13,131 nt of DNA from Flavobacteriaceae bacterium (GTDB lineage Bacteria; Bacteroidota; Bacteroidia; Flavobacteriales; Weeksellaceae): the NCBI GenBank assembly GCA_031289875.1, contig JAITOO010000131.1:1-13131 (forward strand). Reading direction: 5' to 3'. This document shows, one piece after another, positions 6,856 through 13,131 of the stretch (position 1 is the first letter of the stretch; each line of letters opens with the position of its first letter). Under the pieces are notes generated by a model. That model saw only the letters and a program-made list of their open reading frames with translations, was not told the DNA's origin and made no database searches. Both the position numbers and the translations under genes were made by a program.

Positions 6856-7793
6856 TGGAAGTTATAAGATTAAACAATCATGCCGGAAGTTCTCCTTTTC
6901 TTTGGAGAGCGGACAGAAAGAAAGGTTTGGAAAGAGACATCAGAAAGAGAGATTCTAAAGACCGAGCCGTTTTCCGACTGGTTTGCCTCTTTTCTGCTTT
7001 AGCGATGATTCCCTTATTCCTCATCATCGGAGAGTTGATTTTGAAAGGATACAAACATTTTAGCATCAACCTGTTCACCCGTACCGAACCGACTTCTATG
7101 GACGCAATGATTGCAAAATCCGTTGGAGCGTCGATTCCGGGCGGAATTTTGAATGGAATTACAGGAAGTCTGCTCACTCTGCTGATTTCCATCGTTATTG
7201 CCGTTCCGTTGGGAATTTTAATAGGTATCTTTTTGGCAGATAACCCGAAAAGGAGTTATTCCTCTCTTGTCAGAAGCCTGTCGGATTTGATTCAGGGAAT
7301 CCCGTCTATTGTCATCGGAATCATTGTATATGCTTGGGTGGTAAAGCCTTTGCATCAATATTCTGCTCTGGCGGGCGGCGTTGCGCTGGCAATTATGATG
7401 TTGCCGCTCATTATCCGCTCAACGGAAGAAAGCCTGAAAATGCTCCCGATTTCGCTGAGGGAAGCAGGGACGGCGTTGGGCTGTTCTCACATGGACGTAG
7501 TCTTGAAAATCCTTTTACCGTCGGCATTGGGCGGATTGTTCACGGGAATTTTACTCGCCGTTTCTCGGGTGTTGGGAGAAACCGCTCCGCTTTTGGTTAC
7601 GGTTTTGGGATCATCAGTTGTGAACTGGGACATTTTAAAACCTGTAAACGCTATTCCCCTGCTGATTTGGCAGTTTTACAACGACCCAAATCTGGCGGAT
7701 TTAGTGTGGAGTTCGTCCTTGTTTTTATTAATCATCGTGTTGGGAATTAATCTTGGCGCTAAAAATTTATCAAAAAAATGGAAAATTTCTTGA
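6855..7793 (+). CDS. pstA: Phosphate ABC transporter permease PstA
   Basis: The protein has 312 residues from ATG 6855; the TTG one codon upstream is a less likely start because the TGATG overlap with pstC is a typical coupling signal. It begins with a charged cytoplasmic extension of about 40 residues (RADRKKGLERDIRKRDSKDR), followed by about six membrane segments. The EAA loop is SLREAGTALGCSHMDVVLK (E203 to G209), and SDLIQGIPSIVIGIIVYAW and SRVLGETAPLLVTV are PstA signatures. Pairing with PstC completes the channel. The last 16 bases overlap an alternative pstB start at 7778. Confidence 0.95.
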   Translation: MEVIRLNNHAGSSPFLWRADRKKGLERDIRKRDSKDRAVFRLVCLFSALAMIPLFLIIGELILKGYKHFSINLFTRTEPTSMDAMIAKSVGASIPGGILNGITGSLLTLLISIVIAVPLGILIGIFLADNPKRSYSSLVRSLSDLIQGIPSIVIGIIVYAWVVKPLHQYSALAGGVALAIMMLPLIIRSTEESLKMLPISLREAGTALGCSHMDVVLKILLPSALGGLFTGILLAVSRVLGETAPLLVTVLGSSVVNWDILKPVNAIPLLIWQFYNDPNLADLVWSSSLFLLIIVLGINLGAKNLSKKWKIS

Positions 7794-7801
7794 AAAATTA
7801 T

Positions 7802-8551
7802 ATGCTTGAATTAAAAAATGTTTCCGTCTCGTATACGCCTGAAAAAAAAGCAGTGAAAAATGTTACTGCTCAAATTGAGGCGCAAACGATTACCGCGATT
7901 ATGGGACCGTCAGGCTGCGGAAAAAGCACACTGCTCAGAGCCATCAACCGAATGCACGATTTGTATCCCAACATCAAAACCGAAGGCGAAATTTTGTTAA
8001 ACAATCATAACATTCTGAAAATGAATCCGATTCTGGTTCGGAGAATGGCGGGAATGGTTTTCCAGCAGCCCAATCCTTTCCCGATGATGAGTATTTACGA
8101 CAATGTGATTGCGGGTTATAAACTCAACGGAATCAGCGTGAAAAAGCGGGAAAGAGATGAACTGGTTGAAAATTGTCTTCAAAGCGTCGTCCTTTGGGAC
8201 GAGGTAAAAGATTCCATCAATAAAAAAGGTACATTCTTGTCGGGCGGACAACAGCAGAGACTTTGCATTGCAAGAGCTATTGCTATGAAACCCAATGTTT
8301 TGCTGATGGACGAACCTACTTCTGCTTTAGACCCGATTTCAACCAACCGAATTGAGGAATTGTTGCTTGAACTCAAAAAACAATACACGATTATCGTTGT
8401 AACGCACAACATGGCTCAGGCGGCGCGGATTTCCGACCGTTCCATGTTCATGTATTTGGGAGATTTGGTAGAATACGGCAATACCCAGCAAATGTTTACC
8501 AAGCCTGAAAATAAAAAAACCGAAGACTATCTTTCGGGGGTGTTTAGTTAA
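7802..8551 (+). CDS. pstB: Phosphate ABC transporter ATPase PstB
   Basis: From ATG 7802 the protein has 249 residues, the usual PstB length, beginning MLELKNVSVSY as family members do. An in-frame ATG at 7778, inside the end of pstA, would add eight residues and cannot be excluded. All ABC ATPase motifs are intact: Walker A GPSGCGKST (35-43), Q-loop VFQQPNPFP (Q88), signature LSGGQQQR (146-153), Walker B VLLMDEP (D170, E171), D-loop SALD (174-177) and switch His202. QQPNPFPMSIYDN-like sequence and TEDYLSGVF at the end are typical of PstB rather than other ABC ATPases. It powers phosphate import through PstC/PstA. Its TAA is immediately followed by the phoU ATG. Confidence 0.95.
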   Translation: MLELKNVSVSYTPEKKAVKNVTAQIEAQTITAIMGPSGCGKSTLLRAINRMHDLYPNIKTEGEILLNNHNILKMNPILVRRMAGMVFQQPNPFPMMSIYDNVIAGYKLNGISVKKRERDELVENCLQSVVLWDEVKDSINKKGTFLSGGQQQRLCIARAIAMKPNVLLMDEPTSALDPISTNRIEELLLELKKQYTIIVVTHNMAQAARISDRSMFMYLGDLVEYGNTQQMFTKPENKKTEDYLSGVFS

Positions 8552-9232
8552 ATGATTGAAAATATGACAACTATCAAAGACCGCTATTTACAGTTGATTT
8601 CCGAAGATTTTGAAAATCTGTCCCAGCTCAGCCTGTCGCAAATGGTTTTGGTGAAAAAAATTCTTGAAAACAAGGACGAAAGCCTGTTTTTCAATGCCGA
8701 AGAAAATGAAAAACGCATGGACGGGTTAGACCTCAGCCTTCGGGATAAAATCGTTTTTGCCATTCTAAAATTCAATCCTAAAGGTAAAAATCTGCGCTTT
8801 ATCATCACGCATTACGACATTGCCGTTTACTTGGAACGAATCGGAGATTTGTTGTTGAACGTCGTTCATTTTCTTGAGAACATCGATTTTGAACAGATTA
8901 AGCATCAGAAAATTAAAACCGAAGTAAAGAAGATGATTTTAGATGTAGAATCCATGCTGCAAACGGCAATCATCTCATTCTTTAACCACGACAGCGAAGC
9001 GGCATACCACACGCTGGAAATGGACGACAAGATTGACAAGCATTTTAAAGAAATAAATCGTAACTTGCAACGTAAGTTCTCCCATCAATCCTTGTCAGAA
9101 ACGGATATAAGGAATATTCTAAACATCAGTGGAATATCTCAAAGTTTAGAACGAATCGGAGACAATGCTACGAACATCGCCGAAGCGACCGTTTTTCTGG
9201 TCGAAGGCTCGGACATAAGACACAAACCATGA
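8552..9232 (+). CDS. phoU: PhoU phosphate-signalling regulator
   Basis: This 226-residue all-helical cytoplasmic protein is built from two related three-helix bundles. The duplicated metal-binding signature is visible twice: YLERIGDLLLNVV in the first half and SLERIGDNATNIAEATVFLVEG near the end, with conserved Glu, Asp and Asn. PhoU links the Pst transporter to the PhoR kinase and restrains PhoB activation when phosphate is plentiful. ATG 8552 directly abuts the pstB stop. A second in-frame ATG at 8564 (fifth codon) is an equally plausible initiator because it too would start just before the first helix. The stop overlaps the phoB start as ATGA. Its position between pstB and phoB fits the signalling role. 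Confidence 0.93.
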   Translation: MIENMTTIKDRYLQLISEDFENLSQLSLSQMVLVKKILENKDESLFFNAEENEKRMDGLDLSLRDKIVFAILKFNPKGKNLRFIITHYDIAVYLERIGDLLLNVVHFLENIDFEQIKHQKIKTEVKKMILDVESMLQTAIISFFNHDSEAAYHTLEMDDKIDKHFKEINRNLQRKFSHQSLSETDIRNILNISGISQSLERIGDNATNIAEATVFLVEGSDIRHKP

Positions 9233-9921
9233 CGAATAAACAAAAAATACTCATCATTGATGACGAAGCAGACATCAGGGAAATCCTCCAATTCAATTTG
9301 GAAAATGAGGGCTACCTCGTCGAGCAGGCAGATTCCGCCGAACAGGCGTTGCAAAAAATACGCGGACAACGTTTTGATTTACTGCTGCTGGACGTGATGT
9401 TGGGCGAGATGTCAGGCTTCCAAATGGCTAAAACTCTGAAAAATAGGGGAAACAACATTCCGATTATTTTTCTAACGGCAAAAAACACTGAAAATGACAT
9501 GCTTACGGGATTTTCTATCGGTGCGGACGATTTCATTACCAAACCTTTTTCTGTCAAGGAAGTGATAGCGAGGGTGAAAACTGTTCTGAAACGGTCGCAA
9601 ACCGCCACGCCTGCTGAGCGGGAAACACCAAAATTCGTTATGAAAAATTTAGTCATTGATTTTGACCGCAAGATTTTGTTTATTGATAATCAAGAAGTTA
9701 TATTAACCAAAAAAGAATTTGAAATTTTGACTTTGCTGGTCAAGAATGAATCGAAAATTTTTTCGCGCGCGGATATTCTAAACAGAGTTTGGGAAAACGA
9801 AGTGGTGCTGGAACGCACGGTAGATGTGCATATTGCACGATTGAGAAAGAAACTTGACAAATACGGCGGCAACCTTATCAATCGGTCGGGATATGGGTAT
9901 AGTTTTGTGAGGGAGGAATGA
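9229..9921 (+). CDS. phoB: PhoB-type response regulator (OmpR family)
   Basis: The 230-residue protein has an N-terminal receiver domain (about 5-122) with acidic pocket D11/D12, phosphoacceptor D55 in LLLLDVML, T83 in FLTAKN and K105 in FITKPF. A linker (about 123-135) leads to a winged-helix OmpR/PhoB DNA-binding domain (about 136-230) with LTKKEFEILTLLV, a recognition-helix region ERTVDVHIARLRKKL and the GYGYSF hairpin. Such regulators bind tandem 11-bp direct repeats as dimers, and a matching array lies upstream of pstS. The start overlaps the phoU stop (ATGA). The location beside pst and phoR supports PhoB rather than another OmpR-family member, although sequence alone could not separate them firmly. 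Confidence 0.9.
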   Translation: MTNKQKILIIDDEADIREILQFNLENEGYLVEQADSAEQALQKIRGQRFDLLLLDVMLGEMSGFQMAKTLKNRGNNIPIIFLTAKNTENDMLTGFSIGADDFITKPFSVKEVIARVKTVLKRSQTATPAERETPKFVMKNLVIDFDRKILFIDNQEVILTKKEFEILTLLVKNESKIFSRADILNRVWENEVVLERTVDVHIARLRKKLDKYGGNLINRSGYGYSFVREE

Positions 9922-10028
9922 CGGCGCAAAATTTATTGCCGGAAACCGGCCGTTTTAATCGTCAATTGCTTAATCTGTCGGATTTGGTGTTTTTTCCTAT
10001 CTTTGGCGTGCTGTTTTTGGATTTTTAG
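9918..10028 (+). CDS. Candidate 36-residue small ORF coupled to phoB
   Basis: An ATG overlaps the phoB stop as ATGA (9918-9921), the same junction type as phoU/phoB, and opens a 36-codon frame ending at TAG 10026-10028. Purine-rich GAGGGAGGA precedes the ATG, but it also encodes the Arg-Glu-Glu end of PhoB, so it is not independent evidence. The peptide has a polar first half and a hydrophobic second half (LVFFPIFGVLFLDF), which could be a short membrane-associating helix. I recognise no family. It may equally be chance coding in the 130-bp phoB-phoR gap, which also holds a small hairpin (9938-9950) and a possible promoter element. Confidence 0.3.
   Translation: MTAQNLLPETGRFNRQLLNLSDLVFFPIFGVLFLDF
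9938..9950 (+). other. Small GC-rich hairpin after phoB
   Basis: GCCGG-AAA-CCGGC can form a 5-bp GC stem with a 3-base loop, followed by CGTTTTAAT. The T-run is short and begins after an extra CG, so it could be a weak terminator or a pause/processing site that lowers phoR relative to phoB. It may also be incidental. Confidence 0.3.
9998..10005 (+). promoter_or_regulatory. Possible -7 element of a separate phoR promoter
   Basis: TATCTTTG matches TAnnTTTG and would start transcription near 10011, about 40 nt before the phoR ATG. No TTG lies at the normal -33 distance: the nearest ones give 11 or 29 bases. It could give phoR some expression independent of the operon promoter. Confidence 0.3.
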
Positions 10029-10051
10029 TTGAAAACTTACAAAATTGAAAA

Positions 10052-11797
10052 ATGAAACATCTAAGTTATAAACACAAGATTTTTGCGTATTTTTTTACGA
10101 TTTTTGCAATTTTCACGGCAGGATTGGTCATTTTTGAACAAAAACGCGAAGAAACCGAAAAGCAAAAATCATTAGAAAACATATTGGACAACGAGGCTGA
10201 ACAGATTCATTCCTATATTAAATCCAATCAATTAGTTACAGAAAATATTTCGCGGATTTCGGAGATAGTTCCGCTTTTTCCGAAAGAATTGCGCATCACC
10301 ATTATCAACCGTCAAGGAAAAGTTATTTTTGACAATGATATCGACAATTTGAATATTGCTGAAAATCATCTAAATAGACCTGAAATACAAGAATCTTTGA
10401 CACAGCCTTTCGGCTCGTATATTCATTTATCCGCTACGTTGGGAACGCCTTTTTTTTATTATGCGAAACTTTTTGATAATCAGTATTTTATACGGACATC
10501 GCTGCCGTACAACACTAAAACTAAAAATTCATTAAAAGCAGATAAGGTTTTCATTTACTTTTCGTTAGGAGCTTTTCTCGTCGGACTGTTGCTGCTAAAC
10601 TACGTTTCCAACCGTTTTGCCAAATCCATTTCCCAACTTCGGGAGTTTGCGCTGTTGGCGGAGCAGGGAGAATCTCTGCCTGAAAAGATAGAGTTTCAAG
10701 ACGATGAATTAGGTGAAATTGGGCAGAAAATCCATCAAATTTTTGAAAAATTGCAGAAAAATCAGCAATTATTGTCTTTGCAGGCAGAAAAATTACGCCG
10801 ACATTTGCAATATTTGGAAGAAGGTTTGTGCCTGTTCACCGAAAAAAGGGAAAAAGTGTATGCAAACACGCATTTTATTCAGTATCTGAACTTTATAATT
10901 GATGGAGCTAATTTGGACATCCACACAGTTTTTAACAACGATTCTTTCCGAGAGGTACAGAATTTTCTCAATTCGTTCGGAAAATCCAAAAAATTCAATA
11001 CTCAAATTTCCAAAAATGGAAAAATCTTTCAAATTCAAGTGTTGATTTTTGAAGACAACAGTTTCGAAATCAGCATCAGAGACGTGAGCGCTTTGGAAAA
11101 ACGACGGCTGATGAAGCAGGAAATGACCAACAGCATCGCTCACGAGCTGCGCACGCCCGTGACAAGCCTGCGCGCTTTTTTGGAAACGCTGAACGAACAA
11201 AATCTTCCGGAAAGTACTCAAAAACAATTTATTAACCGTTCCTATATGCAGGCAGTGCGTCTTTCGGAACTGATTGAAGACATCACGCTGATAACCAAAC
11301 TGGAAGAAGCGTCTTCACGTTTTTCGCTTGATGAAATTAATATTTTCAGCTTATTGGAAGAATTGAAAACCGATTTGAAAAATTTGTTGAAAAAAAACAG
11401 AAATGACCTTCATTTAGAGATAGATGCAAATTTGACCGTGAAAGGAAATTACACGCTTTTGTATTCCATTTTCAGAAATTTGCTTGAAAATACGATGGCG
11501 TACGCGGGCGAAGGCGCAGAAATTCATGTCAGAAATTATTTTGAGGATAGCAATTATCACTATTTCAGTTATTTCGACACGGGAAAAGGCGTGGACGAAA
11601 AATATCTCAGCCGTTTGTTCGAGCGGTTTTACCGCATAAACGAAGGTCGGGGCAGAGATTCCGGAGGTTCGGGTTTGGGGCTTTCCATTGTGAAGAACGC
11701 CGTTCTCTTTCATCAAGGCGAAATCCAAGTGAAAAATCGGGCAGGCGGAGGCTTGGAATTTTTGTTCACATTGAAAAAACAAAAAATAAGGCATTAA
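10052..11797 (+). CDS. phoR: PhoR-type sensor histidine kinase
   Basis: This 581-residue membrane kinase has a membrane segment at about 8-27, an extracytoplasmic region of about 135 residues, and a second membrane segment at about 166-186. A HAMP-like linker follows (about 186-240, with LREFALLAEQGE), then a helical stretch rich in Gln/Leu/Lys and a PAS-like region (about 250-350) starting LEEGLCLFTEKREKVYAN. The HisKA domain carries SIAHELRTPVTSLRAF with phosphoacceptor H364, E365 and the phosphatase-type T368. The ATPase domain shows the N-box RNLLENT (N476/N480), G1 DTGKGVD (D509) and G2 GSGLGL (539-544). Position directly after phoB identifies it as the partner kinase. Unlike the tightly packed genes before it, it is separated from phoB by 130 bp. 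PhoR proteins often have only a small periplasmic part, so the larger one here may sense an extra cue, which is inference. Confidence 0.9.
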   Translation: MKHLSYKHKIFAYFFTIFAIFTAGLVIFEQKREETEKQKSLENILDNEAEQIHSYIKSNQLVTENISRISEIVPLFPKELRITIINRQGKVIFDNDIDNLNIAENHLNRPEIQESLTQPFGSYIHLSATLGTPFFYYAKLFDNQYFIRTSLPYNTKTKNSLKADKVFIYFSLGAFLVGLLLLNYVSNRFAKSISQLREFALLAEQGESLPEKIEFQDDELGEIGQKIHQIFEKLQKNQQLLSLQAEKLRRHLQYLEEGLCLFTEKREKVYANTHFIQYLNFIIDGANLDIHTVFNNDSFREVQNFLNSFGKSKKFNTQISKNGKIFQIQVLIFEDNSFEISIRDVSALEKRRLMKQEMTNSIAHELRTPVTSLRAFLETLNEQNLPESTQKQFINRSYMQAVRLSELIEDITLITKLEEASSRFSLDEINIFSLLEELKTDLKNLLKKNRNDLHLEIDANLTVKGNYTLLYSIFRNLLENTMAYAGEGAEIHVRNYFEDSNYHYFSYFDTGKGVDEKYLSRLFERFYRINEGRGRDSGGSGLGLSIVKNAVLFHQGEIQVKNRAGGGLEFLFTLKKQKIRH

Positions 11798-11820
11798 TAT
11801 AAATAGCGTGCAGAATCTTT

Positions 11821-13131
11821 TTACTTGCTTATTGCAGACAATTGATTGTCTATCATTCTGTTATTGTACTGCTGAATATAGGCTTTGATTTGGCTCTCCA
11901 ACTTTTGGGCAGGATAGTTTTTCAATGGATTTTGGAGCAAACGGTCCTTTTTGTAATCGTAAACGTTCAGGATTTTAGTTCCATCAAAAATCAAATAATA
12001 ATCGTCGATGATAAATCGGTAAACGCCTTCGCTGAAATTGGCGACTAATCTTGTTTCCTGATCGGGAGCGTTGCCGAAAGAAAAGATTTTCCCCGAAAAA
12101 TGCAGATATTGCAAAACTTCGGGCAAGATGTCAATCTGTTCAAAAAGTTTGGTTTCTTCATTCTTCAAAGACGGATTTGAAGGGTCAAAAAACAGAATCG
12201 GAATGGTATAATCGCCTGTTCCTGTGTTGTATTCTTTAGGTTTTTCGCCTCGGCTGGTGTGGTCGGGTGTCAGTATGAAAAGGGTATTTTTGTACCATGA
12301 CTGCTTTTTTGCCGTTTCAAAAAATTTTCGCAGAGCGTAGTCGCTATATGCAACGGACTCGTGGATTTTGCGGTTTCCTTTCGGGAATTGGTTTTGGTAT
12401 TTTTCGGGAATTGTATAAGGAACGTGCGAGGACAAAGTGAAAATCGTTGCAAAAAACGGCGGTCGAAAAGTCGTCAGTTTTTCCGCCGTGAATTGAAGAA
12501 ATTCTTCGTCAAAAACGCCCCATTTTCCGTCAAAACTCTCAGGTCCCGAATATTCATTTTTTCCAAAATATTGGTTGTAGCCTGCGATTTTGGCAAATTC
12601 GTTAAAATTCTGGCTTCCGTTAAATGCTCCGTGAAAAAAGGCGGTGTGGTAGCCTTGCTTTTTCAGTATGTTGTTGAATCCGTCCACTTTATTGAATGAA
12701 AACGGGGAAGAAATGTAGGAAATCTCCATCAAACAGGGAATAGAGGTGATGACCGACGGCACAGCATCAATAGATTTCAAACCGTTGGCAAAAGCGTTGC
12801 TATAATATCTTCCCTGTGTGAGCAGGGAATCCAGAAAGGGCGTGAGTTTTCTTCCGTTAAATTCCAAACCGATATTTTCTTTGCCGAAACTTTCTAAAAT
12901 AATGATAACCACGTTCTTTTTGTCGAATTTTTGAGAAGAGGTCAGTTCCATGTAAGGCTGATAAATTTGGCTGAGCGTATTTTCGTTAAAAAAAATTTGC
13001 TTTTTCAAATCTTCCTTTTTTGACAAAGTCCTGAAAATGGTAAAAGGCGTATTCAGCACAACGGCAGTGTTTTGCGTTGAACCGGCATAGTTGATGGCAT
13101 CAACGGACATCAATGGTTTTCGCTGGAAACC
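11821..13131 (-). CDS. LTA-synthase-family sulfatase-fold transferase, C-terminal part (5' end outside window)
   Basis: The frame stays open through the right edge (GFQRKPL precedes ATG 13110-13108), so the true start and probably the N-terminal membrane domain lie outside. The visible part is the extracytoplasmic alkaline-phosphatase/sulfatase-fold catalytic domain of the LTA synthase family. Counting from that ATG, the metal-site landmarks are E73 in IIILESFG, the nucleophile region NGLKSIDAVPS (S113), WGVFDEEFL around 197-205, H229 in SSHVPY and D283/H284 in LTPDHTSRGE. Family members move phosphoglycerol or phosphoethanolamine from phospholipids to surface glycans. Bacteroidota lack classical lipoteichoic acid, so the acceptor is unknown. 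It is convergent with phoR across 23 bp, with no obvious hairpin between them. Family call firm; substrate unknown. Confidence 0.88.
   Translation of the reverse strand, partial: GFQRKPLMSVDAINYAGSTQNTAVVLNTPFTIFRTLSKKEDLKKQIFFNENTLSQIYQPYMELTSSQKFDKKNVVIIILESFGKENIGLEFNGRKLTPFLDSLLTQGRYYSNAFANGLKSIDAVPSVITSIPCLMEISYISSPFSFNKVDGFNNILKKQGYHTAFFHGAFNGSQNFNEFAKIAGYNQYFGKNEYSGPESFDGKWGVFDEEFLQFTAEKLTTFRPPFFATIFTLSSHVPYTIPEKYQNQFPKGNRKIHESVAYSDYALRKFFETAKKQSWYKNTLFILTPDHTSRGEKPKEYNTGTGDYTIPILFFDPSNPSLKNEETKLFEQIDILPEVLQYLHFSGKIFSFGNAPDQETRLVANFSEGVYRFIIDDYYLIFDGTKILNVYDYKKDRLLQNPLKNYPAQKLESQIKAYIQQYNNRMIDNQLSAISK

Noticed and set aside
11798..11820. Terminator between phoR and the convergent gene
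   Set aside because: I looked for an inverted repeat in and around these 23 bases and saw none good enough to call.
13108..13113. TTG/ATG at the right edge as the true start of the LTA-synthase-like gene
   Set aside because: The frame continues open to the window edge with plausible family sequence (GFQRKPL), and the expected N-terminal membrane domain is missing, so the gene is truncated by the window.

Overview
The window looks like chromosomal DNA from a member of the Bacteroidota, perhaps Bacteroidales-like. The evidence is three TAnnTTTG-type promoter elements next to genes, weak Shine-Dalgarno sequences, an archaeal/eukaryal-type prolyl-tRNA synthetase, a FadL-like outer-membrane protein of the Bacteroidota type, and PstS made as a lipoprotein. 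I see no tRNA, rRNA, CRISPR array, insertion sequence or phage gene. The order-level assignment is only a guess.

Layout. (1) Positions 1-465, + strand: the end of a WG-repeat protein and a short unidentified reading frame, closed by a very strong bidirectional hairpin terminator at 418-459. (2) Positions 482-3160, - strand: a two-gene unit transcribed from a good Bacteroidota promoter at 3203-3236. Its first gene is a low-complexity lipoprotein rich in Tyr/Gly/Trp/Asn/Ser, and its second is a FadL/OmpP1-like outer-membrane beta-barrel. (3) Positions 3325-4797, + strand: proS, divergent from that unit. (4) Positions 4935-11797, + strand: a complete phosphate-starvation (Pho) locus, pstS-pstC-pstA-pstB-phoU-phoB-(small ORF)-phoR. 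(5) Positions 11821-13131, - strand: the C-terminal part of an LTA-synthase-family sulfatase-fold transferase, convergent with phoR and running off the window.

How the Pho locus should work (family knowledge): PstS captures phosphate outside the inner membrane, PstC/PstA form the channel, PstB drives transport with ATP, and PhoU connects transporter state to the PhoR kinase, which phosphorylates PhoB. Most junctions from pstC to phoB are overlapping or abutting, so the genes are probably co-transcribed and translationally coupled.

The most interesting signal is not a gene. In the pstS leader, four 6-base elements (GCAACA, GTAACA, GCAATA, TTGACA) begin exactly 11 bp apart at 4854, 4865, 4876 and 4887. 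They end 9 bp before a TAnnTTTG -7 element (4902-4909) that has no normally spaced -33 element. This is the architecture expected of a PhoB-activated promoter and gives a testable Pho-box model for this lineage. Other points worth a look are a 36-codon ORF joined to phoB by ATGA, the repeat-bearing aromatic lipoprotein, and a ProRS C-terminal domain with only two cysteines. I did not find a wholly new multi-gene system here.
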